64,000 nucleotides of DNA from G963662675 sp963662675 (GCA_963662675.2 CAXXHP010000004.1:930001-994000); one strand, 5' to 3'; positions 1 to 9,190 are shown, counted from the first letter of the stretch. Program-made: numbers and translations. Notes: generated from the letters alone by a model not told the origin.

Positions 1-2248
1 CTGAGGTGTATTTCTCCTGACGAAGTTTATCTTTTAGTCCTAGTGCCTGATCGCTACTACTATCATCCACCTGATACAAAACCCCCATGGTACTAACAAT
101 TATCTCCTTTGCAGGTAATCCGGCCAATAAACTGATGCTCATCTTCCAATCAAAACCAAGAGGTCGCATCACTGGCTCAACCACCTGTCCTATCTGTCCC
201 AAATAAGAATTTTTAAGCCGCAAGGTTTCTTGCTCCATCTTCAAATCAGCAACCTGAGCCTTCATCTCTGGTGAATTTTGCACCTCAATTTGTTCGATCT
301 TCTGTGCAATAATATCAGTTGCTTCGCTTTGCTGCGGGAAATACCCCAGAGCCCAGATAATTATTACACCCACCAAAATGACGCCGCCAATTTTCTTGAG
401 ATACTGGTACGTTTTATCCCACATGTGTATTAAAATATTCCGAAAAGTAGGAACCCGATAGGGAGGTAATTCCATGACAAATGGAGTCTCTTTATTCCGA
501 AATAAAGTTTTATTAAACAGTTGAGCAACCAAAAATGCGATTAAAATTCCCGTAAAATAAATGCCTCCTAATACCAAACCCGGATAGGTTGGAAAAAAGG
601 CAGAAATAAACAACACATAAACCGGCAAGCGGGCACTGCACGACATGAAAGGAATAATTAGCATTGTAAGCAAACGATCTCCCGGATTTCTCATGGTACG
701 GGTTGCCATTATAGCCGGCACATTACAGCCAAATCCCATGACCATAGGAATAAACGAACGTCCATGCAACCCGAAAAAATGCATTATTTTATCCATAATG
801 AAGGCTGCACGCGCCATATAGCCAGAATCCTCCATTAATGAAATGAAAAAGAAAAGAATGAGAATATTGGGAAGAAAGACAAGAACGCTTCCTGTTCCAT
901 CAATAATTCCATCAGTAAGCAAATCCCTCAACATGCCTTCAGGCATAGCATTTGTTACCAGCTGACCAATCCACCCAACCATATTCTCAATCCATGTCAT
1001 AGGGAAACTACCCAGCTTGAATGTGGCAAAAAATGTCCCGAAAATGAGAATGATAAAAATCGGCATACCCATTAAAGGGTGAGTCAGAATTTGATCAATT
1101 ATCTCAGAATTTGATTTTTTTGTGCGGATCTTTTGCTTGAACGTTTCTTTTAAAGCACCAGCAATAAATCCATATTTTGCATCAGTTATGATTGTCTCAC
1201 TATCCTCATTTAAAAGTGTTTCAATCCGCTTACACTCATGCTTTGTAACCTGTTTAATTTCATCAAAATTTGCATATTTCGATAAATTAAAAAGAGTCTC
1301 ATTATCTTTTTCAAGCAGTTTCAATGCCAAAAAACGAGACGATATTTTATCAGTAATTGGTCGGTTTGCTTTTACTTTTTCACGAATACGCTGAATGGAT
1401 TTTTCAATCTCAGCACCATAGTTGATATGTATATGACGAACAATTGGATCCCTATCCTCATACACTTCAATGGCCTTATGCAGTAATTCATCAACCCCCC
1501 GGCCTTTAGAACTAACTGTTGGTATCATTGGGACTCCCGTCAATTTGCCCAATTTCTGATAATCAAATCGACTATGCGTCCGTAGCAATTCATCATACAT
1601 ATTTAAGGCACAAATCACCTTAATATCCATATCAATCAATTGCGTGGTAAGAAATAGGTTTCTTTCAAGGTTTGAAGAATCAATAACATTGATTACAATG
1701 TCGGGGGTCTCTTTCCATATGTACTTACGAACATATATTTCTTCGGGAGAATAAGCAGTTAAAGAATAAGTTCCGGGTAAATCGACTAGATTAAACTGAT
1801 AACCAAACTTCTTAAGACTTGCCCTTTTTGCATCAACTGTTACGCCACTGTAGTTACCAACATGTTCTTTCGATCCCGACAAGTAATTAAAAAGGGTTGT
1901 TTTTCCACAATTGGGATTTCCAACTAAAGCAACATTAATTATTCTACCTTTTTCATTGGCTGAACGTTTCAGAATCTCTTTATCGATAACCCCTTCATAG
2001 TTCTGCACCAGAAGCTTTGATTCATCCAAAGACACTACTTCTATCAAATTAGCTTCAGATCTACGCAGAGTTATATTGTAATCTAGAATTTTAAACTCAA
2101 TAGGCCCTCTAAACGGAGCGTTTTTGATGACTTTCACCTCTTTCCCCTTTACAAATCCCATTTCGGTTATTCTTTTCCGAAAAGAACCATGCCCCAAAAC
2201 TTTGGTAATAATTACTGTGTCATTATTTTTTACTTCTGAAAGCCTCAC
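1..2248 (-). CDS. feoB: Ferrous iron transport protein B with fused FeoA domain (C-terminus beyond window)
   Basis: This is a GTP-gated inner-membrane Fe(II) permease. My translation of the minus strand gives an N-terminal FeoA (SH3-like) domain at residues 1-75. It is followed by a G-protein domain whose P-loop GNPNCGKTT lies near residues 110-118, with switch segment GNYSGVTVD and G3 motif DLPGTYSL. Gate-containing membrane segments follow (for example MGFGCNVPAIMATRTMRNPG and SCSARLPVYVLFISAFF). The frame stays open to base 1, so the last part is missing. The start is the GTG at 2246-2248. It is in frame, preceded by an AAAGGG-type ribosome site, and lies about 48 nt below a TATCTTTG promoter element. 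FeoA-FeoB fusions are common in Bacteroidota. The gene diverges from the HEAT-like gene at 2392. Confidence 0.95.
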   Translation of the reverse strand, partial: MRLSEVKNNDTVIITKVLGHGSFRKRITEMGFVKGKEVKVIKNAPFRGPIEFKILDYNITLRRSEANLIEVVSLDESKLLVQNYEGVIDKEILKRSANEKGRIINVALVGNPNCGKTTLFNYLSGSKEHVGNYSGVTVDAKRASLKKFGYQFNLVDLPGTYSLTAYSPEEIYVRKYIWKETPDIVINVIDSSNLERNLFLTTQLIDMDIKVICALNMYDELLRTHSRFDYQKLGKLTGVPMIPTVSSKGRGVDELLHKAIEVYEDRDPIVRHIHINYGAEIEKSIQRIREKVKANRPITDKISSRFLALKLLEKDNETLFNLSKYANFDEIKQVTKHECKRIETLLNEDSETIITDAKYGFIAGALKETFKQKIRTKKSNSEIIDQILTHPLMGMPIFIILIFGTFFATFKLGSFPMTWIENMVGWIGQLVTNAMPEGMLRDLLTDGIIDGTGSVLVFLPNILILFFFISLMEDSGYMARAAFIMDKIMHFFGLHGRSFIPMVMGFGCNVPAIMATRTMRNPGDRLLTMLIIPFMSCSARLPVYVLFISAFFPTYPGLVLGGIYFTGILIAFLVAQLFNKTLFRNKETPFVMELPPYRVPTFRNILIHMWDKTYQYLKKIGGVILVGVIIIWALGYFPQQSEATDIIAQKIEQIEVQNSPEMKAQVADLKMEQETLRLKNSYLGQIGQVVEPVMRPLGFDWKMSISLLAGLPAKEIIVSTMGVLYQVDDSSSDQALGLKDKLRQEKYTS

Positions 2249-2295
2249 CGATAATTACCCTTTATGCTAATTTGAATTAAATAAAAATAGAGTTG

Positions 2296-2303
2296 CAAAG
2301 ATA
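2296..2303 (-). promoter_or_regulatory. Promoter -7 element of feoB
   Basis: The minus strand reads TATCTTTG, matching the Bacteroidota -7 consensus TAnnTTTG, about 48 nt upstream of the GTG start. No clear TTTG -33 box is seen at the usual spacing, so only the -7 half is supported. Confidence 0.5.
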
Positions 2304-2365
2304 TTTAAGTTTTTAGAATAACTTGAAAAAAAAGCAAAAAGCCTACCTACCTCTATCCTTTCCTA

Positions 2366-2373
2366 TATCTTTG
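2366..2373 (+). promoter_or_regulatory. Promoter -7 element of the HEAT-like gene
   Basis: TATCTTTG fits TAnnTTTG and lies 18 nt upstream of the ATG at 2392. Because it lies downstream of an in-frame TTG at 2323, it argues that translation starts at 2392 and not earlier. Confidence 0.45.
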
Positions 2374-2391
2374 TACATTCATTGTCTAATT

Positions 2392-3126
2392 ATGGAAGAG
2401 AAAAACAATTTAAAGAAAATACAAGAAGCCATTGATTCATTGCCAGATAATTTCAGCATTCTAGAAGAACAGATTGATGTTGAACTTCAAATGGAATATT
2501 TTGAATATACCAAAGAACATAGAAACAACGAAAATATCGTAGACTTTAAAGTAGTTGAAGAAAGGCTAAATGACCCAGATGAAGAGATTGAACACAAGAA
2601 ACAATTGCTAGTTCAACTAGCCGGACACGATAACGTAGAGGCATTTCGAATTATTGAGCGTTTCCATAAATCGGAAAAGGGAGAACTTCGCAACTGGGTT
2701 ATTCTGGCCCTTCAAGAAAGCCGCATGATTCTTCAAAGTTCATTGCTGGGAGAGCAGCAGGTCTTCATCTCTACCGGACTTGGAGGGAAAGGGCAAAATA
2801 TTCGGTATTTCATTGCCTTAATGAAAAGGAATATAGATGAGCCTTTTTCAGACACCCAGAAAAAAGTAGTAGAAAACGAATTTCAATTTTTCATGCATGA
2901 AGGCGAAGTGGAAGAAATGATTTTTAAAGATGGAATTGCAACCGGATTATTCCTTTTCCCTCTTAAAAAAGATTTACAGGATATTTTTCGTTCTTTCATT
3001 GAAGAATGTAACCAATATGGTGATTTTCTAAAAGAAGATGTCATTATTACCAATGTAAAACAATTGACAGTAGAAGAAATTCGACTGTTTTCAAATAGCA
3101 ATAAAGAAACTGATGAAAAAGAATAA
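2392..3126 (+). CDS. HEAT-repeat-like cytosolic protein, function unknown
   Basis: This is a 244-residue acidic protein with no signal peptide or membrane segment. The segment around residues 45-110 (LNDPDEEIEHKKQLLVQLA followed by VEAFRIIERF and LRNWVILALQES) has the paired-helix pattern of HEAT repeats, which usually mediate protein-protein contacts. I do not recognise a catalytic motif. The ATG start is preferred over an upstream in-frame TTG because a -7 promoter element lies between the two. Its 3' end overlaps the thiamine-binding protein gene by 14 nt, so the two are co-transcribed and probably translationally coupled. Any shared function is unknown. Confidence 0.7.
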   Translation: MEEKNNLKKIQEAIDSLPDNFSILEEQIDVELQMEYFEYTKEHRNNENIVDFKVVEERLNDPDEEIEHKKQLLVQLAGHDNVEAFRIIERFHKSEKGELRNWVILALQESRMILQSSLLGEQQVFISTGLGGKGQNIRYFIALMKRNIDEPFSDTQKKVVENEFQFFMHEGEVEEMIFKDGIATGLFLFPLKKDLQDIFRSFIEECNQYGDFLKEDVIITNVKQLTVEEIRLFSNSNKETDEKE

Positions 3127-3412
3127 AATTAACATGGCACTTCAAGTGCTGCCACAAGCTGAAGGAAAAGAAAGTTACGATCTTGTTGATTCCGCCATTA
3201 TGGTCATTGAGAAATCGGGATTAAAATATAAAGTATGCCCTTTTGAGACCGTAATTGAAGGAACTTTTGACGAATTAATGGCCTTGGTGAAGCAAGTTCA
3301 TGAAATTTTAGAAGAAAATGGCACACAAAAATTAATGACATATATTAAAATTCAAACTGTGTTTCAGTCAGATGTGACTATTGATGATAAAATGCACAAA
3401 TATGAGGCTTAA
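3113..3412 (+). CDS. MTH1187/YkoF-type thiamine-binding protein
   Basis: This 99-residue protein matches the MTH1187 (DUF77, Thiamine_BP) family. These are small ferredoxin-like folds that bind thiamine or similar ligands in the cytosol. The diagnostic segments are the early QVLPQAEG strand, YDLVDSAIMVIEKSGLKY, the central ETVIEGTFDELM and the C-terminal YIKIQT strand. The family is normally about 95-105 aa, so it is full length. An internal ATG at 3134 (MALQVLPQ) aligns better with typical family N-termini and may be the real start. It overlaps the upstream HEAT-like gene by 14 nt. Family assignment is confident; the ligand is inferred. Confidence 0.8.
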   Translation: MKKNKINMALQVLPQAEGKESYDLVDSAIMVIEKSGLKYKVCPFETVIEGTFDELMALVKQVHEILEENGTQKLMTYIKIQTVFQSDVTIDDKMHKYEA

Positions 3413-3427
3413 AAAAAGTTGTTTTTA

Positions 3428-3460
3428 TTTGATTGTTTTTAGATAAAAGCATTATATTTG
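3428..3460 (+). promoter_or_regulatory. Promoter of tRNA-Arg
   Basis: A TTTG at 3428-3431 is followed after 21 nt by TATATTTG at 3453-3460. This is a good match to the Bacteroidota TTTG/TAnnTTTG promoter, 17 nt upstream of the mature tRNA. Confidence 0.75.
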
Positions 3461-3476
3461 CAGCGCTCTAAGCAAC

Positions 3477-3550
3477 GGACCCGTAGCTTAATTGGATAGA
3501 GCACCTGACTACGGATCAGGAGGTTACAGGTTCGATTCCTGTCGGGTTCA
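3477..3550 (+). tRNA. tRNA-Arg (anticodon ACG)
   Basis: A full cloverleaf can be drawn. The acceptor GGACCCG pairs with CGGGTTC, the D-stem is GCTT/GAGC, and the anticodon stem CCTGA/TCAGG encloses the loop CTACGGA with anticodon ACG. The T-arm is ACAGG-TTCGATT-CCTGT and the discriminator is A. The 3' CCA is not encoded. ACG is normally deaminated to ICG and reads CGU, CGC and CGA. Confidence 0.95.
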
Positions 3551-3557
3551 CAAAAAA

Positions 3558-3587
3558 GGATCACATAAATAATGTGATCCTTTTTTT
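3558..3587 (+). terminator. Rho-independent terminator after tRNA-Arg
   Basis: The 9-bp stem GGATCACAT/ATGTGATCC has a 5-nt loop, is preceded by an A-run and is followed by seven T residues. Confidence 0.9.
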
Positions 3588-3590
3588 GTA

Positions 3591-4033
3591 TCTCTACATA
3601 TCAATTAATTACATATTTTTCCTCCTTCAAAATAGGCCGCTTCAAACCCCCTATCCTACTCACCAGAAAGGACTACATCTGCAACACTTACAGACACAGC
3701 CCTCAATTCAATCAGGTCATTTTTCACAAAACTCATTCAAGTAATAGAATAATCTATTCGTAAAAACCATATAAAACAATGTTCCCCGACAAAAATGAAT
3801 TTATCGGGGAACTTCTAATCAAAACTTAAACTTATGAATGGAGGTAAAAAACCAAGGTCCTAACAACGTTTTTATTATAATCTCTATTTCATGAGCCTAT
3901 ATTTTAAACTATATCTTATCCTTATTATAGATTAAGGCATGGTGTCAAATAAACATTTTAGATAACAATCATCTGATCATATACATATTAACATTTACCA
4001 ATAGGCTTATTATTAAAGATTTGACACTAAATA
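3591..4033. other. Intergenic region at the 3' end of the polysaccharide locus
   Basis: This 443-bp AT-rich stretch between the tRNA terminator and the last esterase gene has no coding frame I can support. A perfect 9-bp hairpin (GTTCCCCGA/TCGGGGAAC, 3781-3812) may end minus-strand transcription of the locus, but it lacks a good T-run. Confidence 0.5.
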
Positions 4034-4891
4034 TTACTCACGTATACAATCGCTAATGTAAGGCAAGGCAACATACAAGGCCGAATGCCAATATTCCCAG
4101 ATGTGCCCTCCATTTCGAACTCTAAATTCACATGGAATTTGCTTATTTCGCAAAGCCTGTACAAATTCCATGTTTGCATCTAAGGTGAAATCATCATCGC
4201 CACAATCGATGAACCAGTTTACTGTTTTCAAAGCTTCTATTTTTTCAGTATCTGCATTTTCAATGAGCTTTACACAGTTATTATCTTCGACTAATTGTTG
4301 CATTTTTTCCATGTCAGGATTATTGCTATTCAGAAAAGACAAATCCTGTCTGTACAAATAGCCACTCATTTCATAAGCTGCACAAAATAGTTCAGGATGG
4401 CTGTAAGCGTAAACAACTGTTCCACCACCACCCATTGAAAGACCTGCAATTGCACGATGCTTTTTATCGCCAATTACCCGGTAGGTTGATTCAATATAAG
4501 GGATCATTTCGTCAAAGAAATAATCCTGATACCTCCATTCAGGACTATTGAAATAATTCATGAATGTTTTGTTGGCCTCAGGACAAACAATGATCATTTC
4601 ACATGCTTCTTTCGAATCAATTAACTGGCTTGCAACCTGCACAAGGTCTCCTTGTTCTGGCCATTCCCGGTGACTTGCTCCACCTCCATGCAGCAAGTAC
4701 AGCACAGGATAATATTTATCTGAACTTTCTTCGTAACCTTTAGGAAGAAAGATGGCATATTCACGATCCTCATTCAAGATTTGACTTGGCATTGTTTTGT
4801 ACTCTACTTTCCCACCTATAAAAAACTGGGCAAAAACAGCCCTGCTGGTAATAAACAGCAACAGGGTTGTTATGTAAACATATTTCTTCAT
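4034..4891 (-). CDS. Secreted CE1-type serine esterase (feruloyl/acetyl esterase-like)
   Basis: This 285-aa alpha/beta hydrolase of the esterase D / CE1 type is predicted to hydrolyse ester-linked acyl groups on glycans. It has a signal peptide (residues 1-21, ending VFAQ), oxyanion-region motif LLHGGG near 65-70 and nucleophile elbow GLSMGGGG with Ser152. Candidate acid Asp232-234 lies in CGDDDF and the catalytic histidine is His263 in NGGH. It lacks the N-terminal E-set domain found in three sister esterases of the locus. It is the last gene of the minus-strand locus, 81 bp after a DUF1593 gene. Its closest relative in the window appears to be the esterase at 6715-7581, with the same length class, the CGDDDF motif and the FRxRNGGH motif. 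Ester specificity is not deducible. Confidence 0.85.
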   Translation of the reverse strand: MKKYVYITTLLLFITSRAVFAQFFIGGKVEYKTMPSQILNEDREYAIFLPKGYEESSDKYYPVLYLLHGGGASHREWPEQGDLVQVASQLIDSKEACEMIIVCPEANKTFMNYFNSPEWRYQDYFFDEMIPYIESTYRVIGDKKHRAIAGLSMGGGGTVVYAYSHPELFCAAYEMSGYLYRQDLSFLNSNNPDMEKMQQLVEDNNCVKLIENADTEKIEALKTVNWFIDCGDDDFTLDANMEFVQALRNKQIPCEFRVRNGGHIWEYWHSALYVALPYISDCIRE

Positions 4892-4972
4892 CTAACTTTT
4901 AACTTTAATTTTTTCTTCATTTAGTTTGAATTGCTTTTGATTTCAAACTTCTCCACGACCCTAAGCTATTCG

Positions 4973-6553
4973 TTATGACACAGTAATTACATATTGTGCA
5001 AAACGAGTCATTGGGCGAGTGGCATTGTCTTGTACTTCAAGATTGACAACGAATTTGTCGCCCACTTTTGCGTCGGCAGGAATTGTAAAATCTGTGCTTA
5101 AGCCGCTCTCCGAAGAAACTGTCAGACCTTCTGCCTTTCCCTCCATGTATGTGCAAGAAAAAGCAGGAACCCACCATTTTACTGTAAGCTCATCTCCATC
5201 AGGATCTTTCGCGCTGCCGGAAAGTGAAATCGTTTGCCCCGGAGTAGCAGTGAAATCTAATTTGTCAGCTGTCACGATTGGGGCATGATTACAGTCCTGT
5301 GGTTCGCAGATCGCCCAGTCAGCACGTGCAGCCAATTCTTCCCACATTATGATGGTGTATTGGTTGCTTTCTTGAGCCCCTTCAGGGGTCGGGCCTAATA
5401 AGGATTGGTTGCTCCTGTTGGCAACATCCGTGCGTAATCCGATGTTAATGAAAGAGGCGCAACCGAATTGGCAGAAGCCCCAGTCGAATGGTTCGTAATC
5501 GGCACGCGGATAACTCTTAATGCTTTCTGGTCCCCATCCGAGTTCGGCTGATTTCCCCCAATCCATATAAGGTATTAAACCGTAGTTGTAGATAATCGGT
5601 TCGCCATAGATGGCACGGCCTTCACCCATCAGCCACATCTCCTCAGACAGCTTGCCGTGTCCCTTCTTGTAAGCATCCAAAATGAAGTCGGCGTGGAGAT
5701 AAGGCTGGAGCTCCTCTGCGGCACGTGATGGGGAGTTGTAACTCGCCGCAAAGAAAGAACCGTAACTAAAAAAGCCCATTCCATAACCACCACCATTCTG
5801 CAAGCCCGGGAACATATCGTCAATCTTGCTGTCAGCACGACAATTGTCTTCGCCGCTGCCACCAATACGAACCTTGGAGGTAACTTTTGCAAGAACCTGC
5901 TCCCACTCCGGTGTGCCGTGATACTTCTCATAGATAGTGTAAAGTGCACGTACCGTTGTATTAATTCCACCCCAATGCTGTATGTTCAGAGGGCGCATAT
6001 CGTCGTCCATTATACAGTCCACAATTAGTTTGGAGCCTTCGGTCTCAAAGCGATAATCGCCTTCGAATTCGATATTTCCAACCTTAGTGATGCTCCTGAT
6101 ATATTCAGGTGTTGGGTAATTCGGATTGTTCTTGCTCATCAATTGATAATCAGCCTCGTAATAATCCATAATACGGTCCAGCCAGGTGGGATCGACAGGA
6201 CGATACTCGGTAAGATCTGCTGCTGTCTCCACACGGTGTTCGCAATGTTGGGCATTGCACCTGTAATTCGGCGTAATCTGGCCGAGTGTATGTAGACCGC
6301 CATCGCCACTAAAATGATACATACCTGACGTCCAAACGATACCGGCAAGGTCATATTGGTCGGCGTACATAAGGCTCAAAAGGATGCCGTTCATGTCATC
6401 CACCTCTAAGTCGGTGGTAATCAAAATTCTCGCCTGCTGGCTTTTGTCAACCTTGACAGCCAGATCTTCCAGCGCAAACGATTTCTGCCCACAGAAAATT
6501 AACAAAAGCACTGCAAAGACAGATGGTATAAATGCTAAAATTATTTTTTTCAT
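4973..6553 (-). CDS. DUF1593/Sde182-type nucleoside-hydrolase-like secreted protein, divergent copy
   Basis: This 526-residue protein has a signal peptide (1-27). An N-terminal nucleoside-hydrolase-like domain opens with TTDLEVDD (46-53), and a C-terminal Ig-like domain (about 425-526) carries DPDGD. Nucleoside hydrolases use DxDPxxDD to bind Ca2+ and ribose; here Asp48, Asp52 and Asp53 remain and the first Asp is Thr. It is the most divergent of the five copies. Where sisters carry GDT near the end of the domain, this one has FGCASF, and the GGWxGR motif is absent. Its DNA looks more GC-rich than its neighbours and carries longer antisense open frames, which suggests recent acquisition. It sits between two small esterases. 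Pfam names the family after cellulose-binding Sde182; the reaction, if any, is unknown. Confidence 0.8.
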   Translation of the reverse strand: MKKIILAFIPSVFAVLLLIFCGQKSFALEDLAVKVDKSQQARILITTDLEVDDMNGILLSLMYADQYDLAGIVWTSGMYHFSGDGGLHTLGQITPNYRCNAQHCEHRVETAADLTEYRPVDPTWLDRIMDYYEADYQLMSKNNPNYPTPEYIRSITKVGNIEFEGDYRFETEGSKLIVDCIMDDDMRPLNIQHWGGINTTVRALYTIYEKYHGTPEWEQVLAKVTSKVRIGGSGEDNCRADSKIDDMFPGLQNGGGYGMGFFSYGSFFAASYNSPSRAAEELQPYLHADFILDAYKKGHGKLSEEMWLMGEGRAIYGEPIIYNYGLIPYMDWGKSAELGWGPESIKSYPRADYEPFDWGFCQFGCASFINIGLRTDVANRSNQSLLGPTPEGAQESNQYTIIMWEELAARADWAICEPQDCNHAPIVTADKLDFTATPGQTISLSGSAKDPDGDELTVKWWVPAFSCTYMEGKAEGLTVSSESGLSTDFTIPADAKVGDKFVVNLEVQDNATRPMTRFAQYVITVS

Positions 6554-6714
6554 AGTATTTATATTGTTGGTTTAGTTGTTGTGAGTTATTAAGCTTTATT
6601 TACAAGCTCAATCCTAATAATTTGAAAAACAAAAACTTATTTAGACAACAGAGGTGCAAACTCACTTATTTAATTCCATGTACTAGGATTGACTAGCTAA
6701 TTATTACAATCACA

Positions 6715-7581
6715 TTATTTACACTGTTCAGAAAAATGACGCGTAAACCATGCAAGCGCATATCCAAGGCTGTCGTACCAGTAATAGGTAGCATGCCCTC
6801 CATTACGAGAACGGAACTCACATGTAAAACCAGCTTCTTTCATAGCCTGATAGCAAGCCACATTGGCATCATATAGAAAATCGTCATCACCACAATCCAA
6901 AACAAAATTTACTGTTTTAATTTCTTCAATTTGAGCTTCTGTAAGATCATCAATATTGAATTGTCTGCTGAAAGTTTCTTGTTCCGAAACGTTTAGACTG
7001 GAAGGAACTGCACCGCTGATTGCATATACACTGCTGAACATTTCAGGATGAGCAAGTCCATAATTGAATGAACCTCCGCCACCCATAGAAAGACCACCAA
7101 TTGCCCTGTGCCCTTTATCTGCAATAACACGATAGTGAGACTCTATAAACGGCATCAATTCCTTGAAAAAATAGTCTTCGTAGTTCCATCCTTCACGATT
7201 GAAATAGCCCATAGTGCCCTCTGTTGCATTAGGACACACAATTACCATTTCACAAGACATCCCGTCAGCAGTTGCTTTTGTGATAGCCTCATTAACCATC
7301 GATGTTGGAATGTTTGCCCACTCCCAATCGTTCTCATTGGCACCGTGAAGCATATAAACTACCGGATAATCACGCTCTGTGTCGGTACTGTAACTTTTGG
7401 GAAGATAAACCGTGAAATTTTTATCACACTGAAGAATTTCACTATAGAAATATAAATGCTCTACAGGCATTGGAAATACTCTAGCCTCATGTTTTGCAGG
7501 GTCTTGCTCAAACACTTCCTGCGCATTCATATTTATGGACAGCGCAAGGATGGCTAAAACAAAAAGAATTGATTTTTTCAT
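6715..7581 (-). CDS. Secreted CE1-type serine esterase
   Basis: This 288-residue esterase belongs to the same short class as the one at 4034-4891. It has a signal peptide (1-20), the YMLHGAN oxyanion segment near 77-82, nucleophile Ser165 in GLSMGGGG, acidic cluster CGDDDF (230-235) and His263 in NGGH. The triad looks complete. Family members cleave ferulate, acetate or similar esters from plant polysaccharides, or are esterase D-like. It lies 7 bp downstream of a DUF1593 gene (7589-9175) and is surely co-transcribed with it, which supports a paired role. The substrate is inferred only from context. Confidence 0.85.
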   Translation of the reverse strand: MKKSILFVLAILALSINMNAQEVFEQDPAKHEARVFPMPVEHLYFYSEILQCDKNFTVYLPKSYSTDTERDYPVVYMLHGANENDWEWANIPTSMVNEAITKATADGMSCEMVIVCPNATEGTMGYFNREGWNYEDYFFKELMPFIESHYRVIADKGHRAIGGLSMGGGGSFNYGLAHPEMFSSVYAISGAVPSSLNVSEQETFSRQFNIDDLTEAQIEEIKTVNFVLDCGDDDFLYDANVACYQAMKEAGFTCEFRSRNGGHATYYWYDSLGYALAWFTRHFSEQCK

Positions 7582-7588
7582 TTTAAAA

Positions 7589-9175
7589 TTATTTGATAGT
7601 TAATATGATTCTATGATAACTTGTCATTGAAGGCGTTTGATTGTCAGTAGCCATTAGAATTAAATGAATAGTGTCTCCGCTATTGGCATCTGACGGAATA
7701 ATAATGGATGTTGATGCATCTGTTGAACTGGCAAAGGAAACATCGCCCTTATAGCTGCCAACCTTGAATTGCATCCAATTTGTAGAAACCGGGTCGTTGT
7801 CCGGATCAGAAACATTTACATTAAGATCGACAGTACTACCAGCGGCTGCCATCAATTGAAAAGGTCCTTCAATGACAGGTTCGTGGTTTGCATCTTCATA
7901 CTCAGAAGTGACAGACCAGTTCAAACGTGCGGCAAAGTTATTTTGTACAGCAGGTAAAAAATCGGGAAGTACTTCATCCTTTGTTGCACCCATTGCATAT
8001 GGAGCTGTATAACCTGCTGCTTTCTCTTCGTCAGAAAGCTCCTTTTTGCGACCTGCCCATCCACCATACTCCTGTCCTTCGTATGCACGTAATCCATTCC
8101 CGATCAGGTTTAGAAACATTGGCGTATCTCCTTCGCTAATAAAATTACCTTCTGTCTGAGGTGGTGTCCAAACCCAATACCCCATCTCGCGAAGTTCTTC
8201 TGCAGTATATCCTTTTTCACCAAAGTAGTCGGTAAAATCACCGGGAGCCATTTGCCGGCCATCGCCCCATACTCGGTAGTGTTCTCCAAAAATTCCTTTG
8301 CTTTTGATATTTGCTAAAGTCCATTCTGAAGAAAAATAAACGGTATCTTCAGGATTGGCTACCGAACGCTTGGCACCATACCCCAGGCTAATTACACCTG
8401 CATTGAGCATGACAGACTCAACTTCCGGCCAGTGAGGTTGCACATAGTCCTTAAAAGACTGGTCTTGCTGACCGGAAAGGCAGAATTTTGCCTTTGCCGA
8501 CACTTTTGCCTTAATACTTTCCCATTCGGGAGTATCTTTATATTCTTCTTCAATTGATTTAAGAGCCCTTGAAGCAGTACTTGGACCACCCCATACCTGT
8601 ATAAAAACAGGACTTGTATCATCATCAAGAAGAATTTGCTTTATCTTGTCTGATCCGGGGGTGTCATGTGATATATCCCCTTCAAACTCAACATTTCCCA
8701 CGTATATCTTTGACTTCAGTTCCTGTGGTGTAGGATAGTTAGTGTTATGAACCTTTAGATTCTGATAAACCGACTCGTAAGCTTCAACCAAATCATCAAT
8801 AAACCGCTCGCCTTCAGCCCATCTCCATGACGTTTGAGGGCCAAGATCCCTATCCGCAGAAGAATATTCCCTTCCGGGAATATACTGGGTAGTTCCCTTT
8901 CCGTCCCCTCTCCAGTGAAATTGGCTACTTGCATAGATTAGCCCTTCAACTTCAAAGTCAGTGCTAAAAAGTAAAAAACGAATCAATGAGTTGTTATCAT
9001 CAAGTTCCGGGTCGCATGTTACAATAACACGTGGTTTCACTTTTACAGCAGAATTAGTTGATGTTTGGCTTTTACAGTTTGTTAAAGAGATAATAACAGC
9101 TAAACCAATAGCAACTTTCCTCAAACCAAATGATAATGAACTTAATTGAAAAAAATTCAACATTCTCTTTTTCAT
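7589..9175 (-). CDS. DUF1593/Sde182-type nucleoside-hydrolase-like lipoprotein
   Basis: This 528-aa lipoprotein has lipobox SLTNC with Cys34. The nucleoside-hydrolase-like domain opens with VTCDPELDD (Asp55, Asp59, Asp60), the positions that bind Ca2+ and ribose in true nucleoside hydrolases; the outer Asp is replaced by Thr. Further motifs are VEFEGD, WRW, WGDGRQM, EGDTPMFLNLIGNGL near residue 350 and GGWAGR. The C-terminal 100 residues form an Ig/cadherin-like module with DPDND. The Cys is followed by KSQTST without acidic residues, so surface export is not predicted. It is nearly collinear with the product of 10409-12058, including its signal region, and the gene forms a duplicated pair with the esterase at 9193-10386. 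Catalytic function is unproven. Confidence 0.85.
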   Translation of the reverse strand: MKKRMLNFFQLSSLSFGLRKVAIGLAVIISLTNCKSQTSTNSAVKVKPRVIVTCDPELDDNNSLIRFLLFSTDFEVEGLIYASSQFHWRGDGKGTTQYIPGREYSSADRDLGPQTSWRWAEGERFIDDLVEAYESVYQNLKVHNTNYPTPQELKSKIYVGNVEFEGDISHDTPGSDKIKQILLDDDTSPVFIQVWGGPSTASRALKSIEEEYKDTPEWESIKAKVSAKAKFCLSGQQDQSFKDYVQPHWPEVESVMLNAGVISLGYGAKRSVANPEDTVYFSSEWTLANIKSKGIFGEHYRVWGDGRQMAPGDFTDYFGEKGYTAEELREMGYWVWTPPQTEGNFISEGDTPMFLNLIGNGLRAYEGQEYGGWAGRKKELSDEEKAAGYTAPYAMGATKDEVLPDFLPAVQNNFAARLNWSVTSEYEDANHEPVIEGPFQLMAAAGSTVDLNVNVSDPDNDPVSTNWMQFKVGSYKGDVSFASSTDASTSIIIPSDANSGDTIHLILMATDNQTPSMTSYHRIILTIK

Positions 9176-9190
9176 AGTATCATGCTTTAA

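Noticed and set aside
3781..3812. Perfect 9-bp hairpin as terminator of the polysaccharide locus
   Set aside because: No T-run follows on either strand and it is about 220 nt from the last stop codon, so I mention it only within the intergenic entry.
5019..6354. Several open frames of 70-113 aa overlapping the DUF1593 gene at 4973-6553 in other frames
   Set aside because: They are shadows of a GC-richer coding region. They lack recognisable domains and the DUF1593 frame is complete.
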